Shown: positions 1 through 7,509 of the stretch, piece after piece
How positions within the stretch are numbered: position 1 is the stretch's first letter
How the letters are laid out: each line of letters opens with the position of its first letter
Origin: Brevibacillus panacihumi W25
GTDB lineage: Bacteria; Bacillota; Bacilli; Brevibacillales; Brevibacillaceae
DNA: 64,000 nt
Direction: 5' to 3'
NCBI RefSeq assembly: GCF_000503775.1
Contig: NZ_KI629785.1
Span: forward strand, 62,001 to 126,000
The notes under the pieces: model-generated
The model's input: the letters and a program-made list of their open reading frames with translations, nothing else
The model's database searches: none
Told to the model about the DNA's origin: nothing
Position numbers and translations under genes: made by a program

Positions 1-1
1 A

Positions 2-50
2 AATATATTCCTCCGGCTAAATTTGTCAAGATTTTTCCTGCGACAAATTT
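2..50 (-). promoter_or_regulatory. Leftward promoter with overlapping inverted repeat
   Basis: On the minus strand a perfect TTGACA (24-29) is followed after 16 bases by TATATT (2-7), pointing out of the left edge. The 9-base arms AAATTTGTC (19-27) and GACAAATTT (42-50) form an inverted repeat that covers the -35 element, as an operator would. The gene it serves lies outside the window. Confidence 0.45.
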
Positions 51-65
51 CCAGATGTCGGAATA

Positions 66-115
66 AAACAAAAAAAAGAAGCATCATCTCCATCTCGATG
101 TGGAAATGATGCTTC
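66..115 (-). terminator. Rho-independent terminator of the VTT-domain gene
   Basis: GAAGCATCAT (78-87) pairs with ATGATGCTTC (106-115), and on the minus strand the hairpin is followed by a long T-rich run (66-77). It sits just after the stop of the gene ending at 132. Confidence 0.85.
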
Positions 116-131
116 TCGCTTCCAACACAAC

Positions 132-725
132 TTACGCGTTGCTGGAATCCGTCTCATTTTCTTTTTGCTTTTTGTCTTTTCTGCGTTTAAACCAGATCAC
201 CAATGCCAGCAAAGGAATAGCAGCAAGGAAGATGTAGAGGGACACGTCCTTGGCCATATGTGCTGCGGCTCTGCCATACAGGTAAAACAGGATGCCGACC
301 GCATAGAATTTGACTGCGCGCCCAATAGCAGCATAAGCAATCAGCCTCCATAACGGAAAGTGCAAGAAGCCGGAGAGAATGGTAAATACCTTAAACGGAA
401 TAGGTGTAAAGGAACCCACCAGAATGGCCATTTCTCCGTTCTTCTGAAACATGTTGGTCGCGGAATCGACCCAGGATTTTTTCAGGATTTTATTTAAGAA
501 TTTGTCCCCGGCAAATTTCCCGATCATGTAACCAAACGGCGTGCCCAAAAGACAGGCGATATAACCGACGGTAGCCAACCAAATAGCGGCTGACGGATCA
601 AGGATGCTGAGTGATACCTGCAATACAAAAGCGGGTATGGGGAAGATGACCGCATCAATAAACGAATGGATGAACAACCCCCAGGGTCCTAATTCTTTGA
701 GCACCTCAACTAGATTATGAAGCAT
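132..725 (-). CDS. YqaA/DedA-type VTT-domain membrane protein
   Basis: A 197-residue multi-pass membrane protein of the VTT (SNARE-associated, DedA/YqaA) superfamily. These proteins are thought to move or flip lipids or couple ion gradients to envelope upkeep. The family signature is seen as a glycine-rich stretch (GTPFGYMIGKFAG) near residue 65 and a FTPIPFKVFTILSG segment near residue 115 that carries the re-entrant prolines; a lysine-rich tail ends the protein. The start at 725 is chosen because TAGGAG lies at the right distance before it; an open frame extends to 794 without a ribosome binding site. The transported substrate cannot be told from sequence. Confidence 0.85.
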   Translation of the reverse strand: MLHNLVEVLKELGPWGLFIHSFIDAVIFPIPAFVLQVSLSILDPSAAIWLATVGYIACLLGTPFGYMIGKFAGDKFLNKILKKSWVDSATNMFQKNGEMAILVGSFTPIPFKVFTILSGFLHFPLWRLIAYAAIGRAVKFYAVGILFYLYGRAAAHMAKDVSLYIFLAAIPLLALVIWFKRRKDKKQKENETDSSNA

Positions 726-1134
726 TGCACAACTCCTATCCTCGGCAAACCCCTGGGCCCACAATGCCTTTTTTATCTGGATTTTACAGCACATTCATCT
801 CGTTCTACCTCATCTTCCTCCACGGCACTTGCTACATGTGACCCAGTGAAACAAGTGATCTTATGAAAGAGATGGCCCCAACCTAACTCGCACAGCACTG
901 ATTCCAACCTTTTTTGGTAGCGTGCTGGGGCGTTGGAAGATTCGAGTACAATAACCCAATACAAGTATTATAAAAAAGTTATCGTGAGAAAGCTATCCTA
1001 GCAGACATAAAATTCGTCAAATTCAGCTAAAAATAGCAAATGGGTCTTTCTTTTACATGCAAGCTGTCGTTTTCTCACTGCTGCTCTCTTTTATTATGCA
1101 CTGTTTAGACATGCTGTACAAGTAGAGAGAATGT
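726..1134. other. Intergenic stretch without a convincing gene
   Basis: About 410 bases separate two leftward genes. A TTG-initiated 63-codon frame (773-964, minus) has no ribosome binding site and overlaps the upstream region of the VTT gene. A TATAAT-like hexamer near 970 could be part of a promoter for that gene. No clear terminator is seen after the stop at 1135. Confidence 0.5.
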
Positions 1135-3024
1135 TTACTTATTCTTTTCTTTTCTTTGCGGGATAAAAAATGCAGCTTCTACTTGTGGTGCGGGCAAAGG
1201 GCGGCTGAAATAATACCCTTGAATTTCCTCGCAGGAATTCCGGGTCAGAAATTCGAGCTGGTCCTTTGTTTCAATCCCTTCCGCAATGACGTCCATTTTG
1301 AGGTTTTTCGCCATCGAAATGATGGTTGCTACTATCGCCTGATCATTCACGTTTTTCGTAATATCCGCAATGAAGGATCGGTCAATTTTCAATTTGTGGA
1401 TCGGGAACTGCTTGAGGTAGCTAAGAGAGCTATAACCTGTGCCAAAGTCATCCAAACTAATTTTCACACCAAACTCGTCTAGTTCTTGGAGAATGCTCTT
1501 CGATACCTTCGCGTCCATCATCATGCTCTCCGTGATCTCCAGCTCCAGATACTTGGGCTCCAGTCCGGTTTCCGCCAGGATTTCACGGATGTAATCGATC
1601 AGATTGGGCTGATGGAACTGCTGCGAAGAGAGATTGACCGAGACGGGGATCAAGGGCCCTCCGGCCAAATGCCATTCTCGCATCTGACGGCATGCCTCTC
1701 GCAACGTCCAAGTGCCAATCTCGTAGATCATCCCTGTCTCTTCGGCGATCGGAATAAAAACGCCAGGCGACAGAATGCCTTTCACAGGATGATTCCAACG
1801 TGCCAGCGCTTCCACACCAATCATCTTATTGCTCCCGGCTTGTATTTGTGGCTGGTAATAGAGCACCAATTCCTGCCGCTGTATGGCTTTGCGCAAATCC
1901 GCTTCCAGTTCAATCTTCGTATGTAAATGCTCGTCCAATTCACTGGTGAAGAAGCGATAGCCGTTCTTTCCGTTCTTTTTCACCTCATACATCGCTTGAT
2001 CTGCCTTTTGGAGCAGCTCCTCCTCATTGGTTCCATGATCGGGATACACCGCAATTCCAACACTCGCCGAGACATAGAAATCGTTTTGTTTCAAGTGGTA
2101 TGGGACTTCAATGGCCGCAACCAGATTTTCTGCCAGACGAGTCACAGCCCCCCTATTCGGACACTCTTCACAGATAAGGGTAAACTCATCTCCCCCCATG
2201 CGCGCGACTGAAGCTTGATACCCTTCCGTACAAGCGAGTAACCGTTGGCTTACTTCTTGTAAAAATTGATCCCCATACGTATGACCTAACGAGTCGTTAA
2301 TCAATTTAAAGCGATCGATGTCGAGCATGAGCACGGCAAACTTCGTCTGTTTCTTTTCATTTCGGGCAATCGCTTCCCGCAGGACATTCTGGAACATGCG
2401 GCGATTGGGCAGACCAGTCAGTTCGTCGTGATGAGCTTGGTACTCAACGATTTCTTTTGCTTTTTGCTCCACTTCACGCGTCTTTTCCTCGTATGCTTCC
2501 AATACCAATTGCTGCTCGAAGCTAAGCAGTTTGGTAATGGCTTGGATGAAACGGTCATAGTGAGGCAGTTCATTTTGCATGTCATGGGCAATTCTCAGCA
2601 AGGTGCTCTGCAGATTCTGGAATGCTCCCATATACCATTTTGGCGGCAACCCAATTTTTTGATGCACCAGGGCAATTTTCAACCGCTTTTGGATAAATGC
2701 CTCATCTATTTTACCTGAAAACATCTCTATCACATGGTTTGACAAGGTGAGACGCAAACGCTCAACCGTCGTGTGTTTTGTGATGATCTCTTTGAGCTTG
2801 TCGACACGAAGAATCGATTCATAGAAGGAGGAGGTAATTTGTTCAATACGAGTTATAATAATAGGTCGGAAAGCTGAAATAAGAGACAAATCTTCTTCCG
2901 TTAATTGGATCATATTCATTTGCAGAATCATTTCCGCGTTTCCTGCAATGGCGATAGACCCGCTATTTTCGATGACATTGCGCTGTTCATCTTGCTGAGC
3001 AAATATATGATGGTCGTTGCTCAT
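1135..3024 (-). CDS. Globin-coupled GGDEF-EAL cyclic-di-GMP enzyme
   Basis: A 629-residue soluble protein in three parts. Residues about 35-185 form a globin-coupled sensor (protoglobin-like) with the likely proximal histidine at 121 in ALVHQKIGLPPKWY. A diguanylate cyclase domain carries intact GGDEF at 277-281, without an RxxD inhibitory site in the usual place just before it. A phosphodiesterase domain follows with EAL at 405-407, an asparagine in NLSSQQF, a glutamate in EITESM and DDFGTGYSSL. Heme binding would make it an oxygen or redox-tuned switch of c-di-GMP. Both activities look possible; which dominates is unknown. The start at 3024 has AAGGAG eight bases upstream; the frame is open to 3111 but lacks such a site. 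Confidence 0.92.
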   Translation of the reverse strand: MSNDHHIFAQQDEQRNVIENSGSIAIAGNAEMILQMNMIQLTEEDLSLISAFRPIIITRIEQITSSFYESILRVDKLKEIITKHTTVERLRLTLSNHVIEMFSGKIDEAFIQKRLKIALVHQKIGLPPKWYMGAFQNLQSTLLRIAHDMQNELPHYDRFIQAITKLLSFEQQLVLEAYEEKTREVEQKAKEIVEYQAHHDELTGLPNRRMFQNVLREAIARNEKKQTKFAVLMLDIDRFKLINDSLGHTYGDQFLQEVSQRLLACTEGYQASVARMGGDEFTLICEECPNRGAVTRLAENLVAAIEVPYHLKQNDFYVSASVGIAVYPDHGTNEEELLQKADQAMYEVKKNGKNGYRFFTSELDEHLHTKIELEADLRKAIQRQELVLYYQPQIQAGSNKMIGVEALARWNHPVKGILSPGVFIPIAEETGMIYEIGTWTLREACRQMREWHLAGGPLIPVSVNLSSQQFHQPNLIDYIREILAETGLEPKYLELEITESMMMDAKVSKSILQELDEFGVKISLDDFGTGYSSLSYLKQFPIHKLKIDRSFIADITKNVNDQAIVATIISMAKNLKMDVIAEGIETKDQLEFLTRNSCEEIQGYYFSRPLPAPQVEAAFFIPQRKEKNK

Positions 3025-3373
3025 TCTTCCCGCTCCTTCTCCTTGCTCTTCCTCTCCTCTAGAGCATTTTCCATTGTTTAGGAATATTGTATCATGCTGG
3101 AGTACTTCCATTTATCGATAAATTTCACAAATATTCGACAGAATCCCTTACATATTCGTGATTCTCGATTTCGGGCGTTTTCCCCTTTCATCCTCCATTC
3201 AAAACAGGCGAGGAAGGATGTTTGTCTTGCACCCCCCATTGCGTGTATGATCTTCCACTCTTTCCGTATAGAAATGGTTTTCCGTGCCGCTACGTTCGCC
3301 GTTACCGAATAAGACAAGAAGAAATACAGTATTATTGTCCCACTAGCAAATATGGAGAATGGAGTGAATGAGG
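3025..3373. other. Divergent intergenic region with a 14-base palindrome
   Basis: This region must hold the promoters of the two diverging genes. The clearest structure is the perfect palindrome ATTTATCGATAAAT at 3110-3123, about 90 bases upstream of the c-di-GMP gene start, which could be an operator. Open frames on both strands here (3078-3317) mirror each other and have no ribosome binding sites. Confidence 0.4.
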
Positions 3374-3814
3374 ATGGCAGAATTTGAACAAGATGGCTTT
3401 GAAGAACGTAGAGAACGCGGCAGAAGACCCCGCAGAAGTCTGGTGCGCACCACTGGAATCCTGCAGAATAATCTACGGGCGGCGATCAACGTCCATGCTG
3501 AAGTCGTGAATCTCAATCTGGATGACGTAGAGATCCGCGTACAGGTATTGAACTGGGGTACAGCAGTTACGCAGACCAATCCCGTATCTACTGCGCTCGA
3601 TGTAACACAAATTTTAATGGGCAATACCCGGACTGCATTCAATGCCGCAATCCCTGCAGGAAGCCACTACGAAGTTCGCTTGACAGTGGAAGACAATGAA
3701 GAGACTGTCTTGATCAACACCTATGCACGGACTGCTGTTGGCGGTGGCATCCTTAATGGTCTTACTGTTTTAGACAGCCAGTTCCAAAGAGTCGAAATCG
3801 AAAACTGTCTGTAA
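3374..3814 (+). CDS. Hypothetical beta-rich protein, possibly structural
   Basis: A 146-residue protein I do not recognise. It starts with a charged arginine/glutamate-rich segment (residues 1-25), then alternating hydrophobic residues typical of beta strands (VEIRVQVLNWGT, HYEVRLTVEDNEETVLI), and ends in a glycine-rich turn. There is no signal peptide or membrane segment. The repeated strand pattern suggests a small beta-sandwich, perhaps a spore surface or structural protein, but that is only a guess. Start choice is open: GGAG at 3361 favours ATG 3374, and ATG 3368 is also possible. It is monocistronic with its own terminator. Confidence 0.65.
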   Translation: MAEFEQDGFEERRERGRRPRRSLVRTTGILQNNLRAAINVHAEVVNLNLDDVEIRVQVLNWGTAVTQTNPVSTALDVTQILMGNTRTAFNAAIPAGSHYEVRLTVEDNEETVLINTYARTAVGGGILNGLTVLDSQFQRVEIENCL

Positions 3815-3869
3815 GGATTCTAAAAAAATCGACAACGATTCGGGCATCCGAACGAAGGAGAGAGAAACT

Positions 3870-3898
3870 GGATTATGGCGTGCTGCCATAGTCCTTTT
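3870..3898 (+). terminator. Terminator of the 3374-3814 gene
   Basis: GGATTATGGC (3870-3879) pairs with GCCATAGTCC (3884-3893) with one G-U, followed by TTTTT. Confidence 0.8.
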
Positions 3899-3925
3899 TC
3901 TTTTCAGGTAGGGAATGAAGAGGGC

Positions 3926-3956
3926 AAAAAAAACTGCCCGCTAGCGGACAGTTTTT
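3926..3956 (-). terminator. Terminator of the cold shock gene
   Basis: AAAACTG...CAGTTTT arms around CGCTAGCG, with T-runs on both strands, so it may act in both directions between convergent genes. Confidence 0.8.
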
Positions 3957-3969
3957 TCATAGGAGACTC

Positions 3970-4173
3970 TTACAGTTTTACTACGTTCTCAGCTTGTGGA
4001 CCACGGTTGCCTTGAACGATGTTGAATTGTACGCGTTGACCTTCATCCAGGGTTTTGAAACCATCGCCTTGGATTGCGCTGAAGTGTACGAATACATCGT
4101 CTCCGCCTTCTACTTGAATGAAACCGAAACCTTTTTCTGCGTTAAACCATTTTACTGTTCCGTTCGTTTGCAT
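3970..4173 (-). CDS. csp: Cold shock protein (CspB/CspD type)
   Basis: A 67-residue single cold-shock domain, the usual length of the family. Both RNA-binding motifs are intact: RNP1 as KGFGFIQV (near residue 14) and RNP2 as VFVHFSAI (near residue 27). Such proteins melt RNA secondary structure and act as RNA chaperones in the cytoplasm at low temperature and in stationary phase. The start at 4173 follows GGAGG by eight bases; the frame is open a few codons further without a better site. The long leader is described separately and is the likely regulatory element. Confidence 0.97.
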   Translation of the reverse strand: MQTNGTVKWFNAEKGFGFIQVEGGDDVFVHFSAIQGDGFKTLDEGQRVQFNIVQGNRGPQAENVVKL

Positions 4174-4335
4174 GAAGAAAACCTCCAAAAGTCAATTTGA
4201 ATATGCTAGTCATATTTACCGAAGCAAATAAAGCTCACATATCATGAAGATGTACCCTCATGATTGTAACAACGATACCCCTTCATGATATGTGAAACAT
4301 ACCTACTCCCATAATATATGCGGTTATCTTTCTAA
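4174..4335 (-). promoter_or_regulatory. csp promoter and long foldable leader
   Basis: On the minus strand TTGTTA, a 16-base spacer and TATTAT (4312-4317) form a likely sigma-A promoter, giving a leader of about 130 bases. A perfect 15-base inverted repeat, 4235-4249 with 4281-4295, lies near the RNA 5' end. Inside it, ATCATGA at 4241-4247 can instead pair with TCATGAT at 4258-4264, so two hairpins exclude each other. Long structured leaders are a known feature of csp genes that act as temperature-dependent RNA switches. From 4336 to 4589 I see no gene. Confidence 0.6.
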
Positions 4336-4589
4336 CAAAAATCGGACTTGCCAGTTACCTTTTTGAAACCAAAAACAACGAAAGCCCTTCCTCTCTTCCA
4401 TCCTTGCGGCTCCGATGACCGCGCCAGTGTGAATCAGATATCAAAAACGCAATCCAATGAATGGCCTTACGTATCGGATTTTTCAAGTAGCATATCTATC
4501 CTACCACGTTTGTCCAACAAAATCAATATATGCGGTTTTTTCCACGAATCCTTTACCATTTGATACAATAACGTTCGGGAGGATTGATG

Positions 4590-4940
4590 ATGGACAAGAA
4601 CACGATCAATTGCCAAGAGCTTCAGAAATTGCTGGAAGAAAACAAAGATTTGATCTTGCTTGATGTGCGCGATGAGGAAAAATTTTTGGCGGGCACCTTT
4701 CAGGCCAATCATGTGAAGACGCTCAATCGACCTTATCTAATCATGAAAGAAACCCAGGAACCTGTAGATGAACCTACAGCGCAATCATGGAAGGACAAAC
4801 CGATCATTACGTTTTGCACTTCCGGGAACAAAGCAGGAAAAGCTGCCACGCTTTTGCGGGAGCACGGATTTCATGCGGTTTCACTCGAAGGAGGACTTAC
4901 TGCATGGAAGGCGTTTGAGAGTGGTGTTGAGAAGGACTGA
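4590..4940 (+). CDS. Rhodanese-domain protein
   Basis: A 116-residue single rhodanese (sulfurtransferase) domain. LILLDVRDEEKF opens the fold and FCTSGNKAGKA carries the active-site cysteine, which takes a persulfide sulfur; EGGLTAWK is the usual C-terminal signature. The loop after the cysteine is CTSGNK, so the specific sulfur donor and acceptor cannot be told. GGGAGG at 4578 serves a run of TTG-ATG-ATG codons; ATG 4590 has the best spacing. It lies just upstream of the riboswitch-controlled CAP gene but is probably a separate unit. Confidence 0.9.
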   Translation: MDKNTINCQELQKLLEENKDLILLDVRDEEKFLAGTFQANHVKTLNRPYLIMKETQEPVDEPTAQSWKDKPIITFCTSGNKAGKAATLLREHGFHAVSLEGGLTAWKAFESGVEKD

Positions 4941-5011
4941 CATCGTCTGTTTATGGCATCTCCCATTATTTACAGGTTCCCTTTATGCAGGGTTCTTTGG
5001 TAAAGTGGTTG

Positions 5012-5152
5012 ATGCCAAACAAACAAGCCGAGACTTCCAGTTGGCTGGAAGTGCGGGGGATGATATTGCGAAAGAAATTTCGCTTGGGGTGAATCGCTTA
5101 CAGCGATGGGTTGTATCCTCAACCCAAATCCGACAACTAACCTCGTAGGCAG
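5012..5152 (+). promoter_or_regulatory. c-di-AMP riboswitch (ydaO/yuaA type)
   Basis: The region carries the conserved ydaO-type blocks in order: GCGGGGGA near 5050, TTGGGGTGAATC near 5084, a short hairpin, GGGTTG, CCCAAATCCGACA, and CTAACCTCGTAGGC at 5137-5150. TGCC (5013-5016) and GGCA (5148-5151) can close the P1 helix. The ribosome binding site AAGGAGA follows only six bases after P1, so P1 formation may mask translation, as no terminator is visible between. The family is known to bind cyclic di-AMP and commonly turns off cell-wall hydrolase and osmolyte genes. Confidence 0.85.
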
Positions 5153-5174
5153 AAAAAAGGAGACGATGTGAATA

Positions 5175-5930
5175 ATGAAACAATTCGGCACTATTACCAT
5201 CGCACTGGCATTGGGATTGGGAATCAGCCTTACGGGCTTTGCAAATACAGCATCTGCTGCAGCACAATTCCCAACATCTGCAAATTACACGCAAAAGGCA
5301 CCATGCCCGTATCCAGCGGCATTATCCCAATTGCTCCCCTCTATGAAACAATGGCACATGCAGCCACAAATTCAGTTTCCTAACCAACAACAGCAGCCAG
5401 TCACAAACTACTACTCCTATGTACCGCAAAAACCCGTACAACAAGCACCTGTTCAACAAAAACCAGTTCAACAGGCACCTGCTCAAGCACCAACACCTGC
5501 AGCCAACCAGAACCAACAGCCTGCAGCACCTGTGAATCAAGTACAGCCAGGCAGCGATCAAGCAGCTTCCTTTACCAAGCAGGTAGCTGATCTGGTGAAC
5601 CAAGAACGCGCAAAAGCAGGACTCGCACCACTTCAATTCGATGCAGCACTCTCCAAAGTAGCGACAGCAAAAGCGGCCGATATGGCGCAAAACAACTACT
5701 TTGATCACATTAGCCCAACCTACGGCTCCCCATTCGATATGATGAAGCAATTCGGGATCTCCTATATGACAGCGGGAGAAAATATTGCAATGGGGCAACG
5801 CACACCGCAAGAAGTCATGACCCAATGGATGAACAGCGAAGGTCATCGCCAAAATATTATGAATGGCTCCTTCACCAAAATCGGTGTTGGATATGTAAAT
5901 GGATACTGGGTTCAAACCTTTGCTGGATAA
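5175..5930 (+). CDS. Secreted CAP-domain (YkwD-like) protein
   Basis: A 251-residue exported protein. An N-terminal signal peptide ends near TASAAA (about residue 30), followed by a long proline/glutamine-rich linker (about residues 65-130, repeated PVQQ units) and a C-terminal CAP/SCP domain (about 135-251). The domain begins LVNQERAKAGLAPL and keeps the histidine/glutamate motifs YFDHISP, AGENIAMG and HRQNIM that line the CAP cavity. Bacterial members are found at the cell wall in sporulating Firmicutes; their chemistry is poorly known. Control by the upstream c-di-AMP riboswitch places it in cell-wall homeostasis. Confidence 0.93.
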   Translation: MKQFGTITIALALGLGISLTGFANTASAAAQFPTSANYTQKAPCPYPAALSQLLPSMKQWHMQPQIQFPNQQQQPVTNYYSYVPQKPVQQAPVQQKPVQQAPAQAPTPAANQNQQPAAPVNQVQPGSDQAASFTKQVADLVNQERAKAGLAPLQFDAALSKVATAKAADMAQNNYFDHISPTYGSPFDMMKQFGISYMTAGENIAMGQRTPQEVMTQWMNSEGHRQNIMNGSFTKIGVGYVNGYWVQTFAG

Positions 5931-5941
5931 GGTTGAATAGC

Positions 5942-5977
5942 AAAGCCGCACTTCTCGGATGAGAGGCGCGGCTTTTT
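5942..5977 (+). terminator. Terminator of the CAP gene
   Basis: AAAGCCGC (5942-5949) pairs with GCGGCTTT (5968-5975) and runs into TTTTT. The 155 bases from here to 6132 show no gene. Confidence 0.9.
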
Positions 5978-6132
5978 CCGTACGGCAGAACGGCAAGGCT
6001 CCCCTTTTACATAATCACGGATATTTGTGTAAAAATGCTTGAAAAATCACTGTCGATTCAGATGACAAATGCTTGTAGATACGCTATCTTTAATGATAAA
6101 ACAACTGTCGTAAACACAAGAGGGAGGATACC

Positions 6133-7431
6133 ATGCATTCACTGGCATCACAATTGAACCAAACGATTCAACGAGAAAATCCACATGTTTTTCACATGCT
6201 GTCCCATTTGGGCAGACTGATCTATTTTCCGAAAGAAGGCATTCTCAGCCAATCTGCTGAAGCCAAGGCGAAAGCAAAAAAATATAATGCTACCATCGGT
6301 ATTGCCCTGGAAGCAGGACAACCTATGCATCTCAAAGTGATCCAGGATACGCTGAGTGCCTATAACCCCAAGGATATCTACGAATACGCACCTCCTGCCG
6401 GAAAACCGGAGTTGCGTACGGCATGGCGTAAAAAAATGATTGAGGAGCAACCCTCCCTTGCTGCAAAGTCATTCGGTAATCCCATCGTTACCAATGCTCT
6501 GACGCATGGCTTGAGTGTCGTTGCAGATTTGTTTGCAGACGTGGGAGACAGCGTGATCATCCCAGACAAAAACTGGGAGAACTATGAGCTGACGTTCTCC
6601 ATTCGCCGCGGTGCCGAAATGGTCTACTACCCGCTGTACAATGAAGAAATGTCCTTTAATGCAGATGGTTTGCGCGAAGCCATCCTGGCGCAAAAAGGGA
6701 AAGGAAAAGCAATTGTCGTCCTCAACTTCCCGAACAACCCAACCGGCTACACTCCAGGCCCTGAAGAAGGCAAGCAGATCCTGGCTGCACTCAAGGCTGG
6801 TGCGGACGAAGGCATCAACATCGTAGCCGTCACCGATGACGCATACTTTGGCCTGTTCTTCGAGGATTCCTTGCACGAATCCCTGTTCGCCAGCCTGTGT
6901 GATCTGCATCCGCGCATTCTGCCAGTCAAAGTGGACGGTGCAACAAAAGAAGAGTACGTCTGGGGCTTCCGCGTCGGCTTTATCACATACGGCGGCTCTG
7001 CAGACCTGCTCAGTGCCCTGGAACAAAAAACGACTGGAATTATTCGAGCCACCATATCCAGCGGCCCGCATCCTTCTCAGACCTTTGTCCTGAACGCTCT
7101 GAACTCCCCTGATTTCTTGCAGCAGAAACAGGAGAAATTCGAGATCATGAAAGGCCGCGCCAACCGTGTAAAGGCCATTCTCGACAGCGGCAAATACAAT
7201 GATGCCTGGAGCTACTATCCGTTCAATTCCGGCTATTTCATGTGCCTCAAGCTTTCTACAGTCGATGCGGAAAGCCTGCGCACTCATCTGCTGGAACAGT
7301 ATGGCGTAGGCACGATCGCGCTAGGCCAGACTGACCTGCGCATCGCCTTCTCGTGCATCGAGGAAGCCGATCTGGAAGAGCTGTTTGAATTGGTCTATCA
7401 AGGTGTCAAGGATTTGGAGAACAAGCGCTAA
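6133..7431 (+). CDS. Class I/II PLP-dependent aminotransferase
   Basis: A 432-residue fold-type I aminotransferase. The PLP-binding lysine is probably K272 in DGATKEEYVWGFRVG, with R280 for the substrate carboxylate; NFPNNPTG (199-206) and TDDAYFG (234-240) are the usual cofactor-binding loops. It transfers an amino group between an amino acid and a 2-oxo acid in the cytoplasm. An aromatic or branched substrate is plausible from the general likeness, but specificity cannot be read. It has GGGAGG eight bases before ATG and stands alone between terminators. Confidence 0.9.
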   Translation: MHSLASQLNQTIQRENPHVFHMLSHLGRLIYFPKEGILSQSAEAKAKAKKYNATIGIALEAGQPMHLKVIQDTLSAYNPKDIYEYAPPAGKPELRTAWRKKMIEEQPSLAAKSFGNPIVTNALTHGLSVVADLFADVGDSVIIPDKNWENYELTFSIRRGAEMVYYPLYNEEMSFNADGLREAILAQKGKGKAIVVLNFPNNPTGYTPGPEEGKQILAALKAGADEGINIVAVTDDAYFGLFFEDSLHESLFASLCDLHPRILPVKVDGATKEEYVWGFRVGFITYGGSADLLSALEQKTTGIIRATISSGPHPSQTFVLNALNSPDFLQQKQEKFEIMKGRANRVKAILDSGKYNDAWSYYPFNSGYFMCLKLSTVDAESLRTHLLEQYGVGTIALGQTDLRIAFSCIEEADLEELFELVYQGVKDLENKR

Positions 7432-7454
7432 ATTCGTCTCTCCCCCACCCATAC

Positions 7455-7506
7455 AAAACGCTCTGGCCTGGAAGTGGAAGCACTTCTGCGCCAGAGCGTT
7501 TTTTTA
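7455..7506. terminator. Bidirectional terminator between convergent genes
   Basis: AAAACGCTCTGGC (7455-7467) pairs perfectly with GCCAGAGCGTTTT (7490-7502) and is followed by T-runs in both directions. Confidence 0.9.
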
Positions 7507-7509
7507 CGT

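Noticed and set aside
773-964. 63-codon minus-strand frame starting at TTG
   Set aside because: No ribosome binding site and it runs into the leader of the VTT gene; not supported as a gene.
4348-4663. Two overlapping plus-strand frames upstream of and into the rhodanese gene
   Set aside because: No ribosome binding sites; the second is out of frame with the clear rhodanese coding sequence.
4768-5148. 126-codon plus-strand frame
   Set aside because: Its second half is the c-di-AMP riboswitch and its first half is out of frame in the rhodanese gene.
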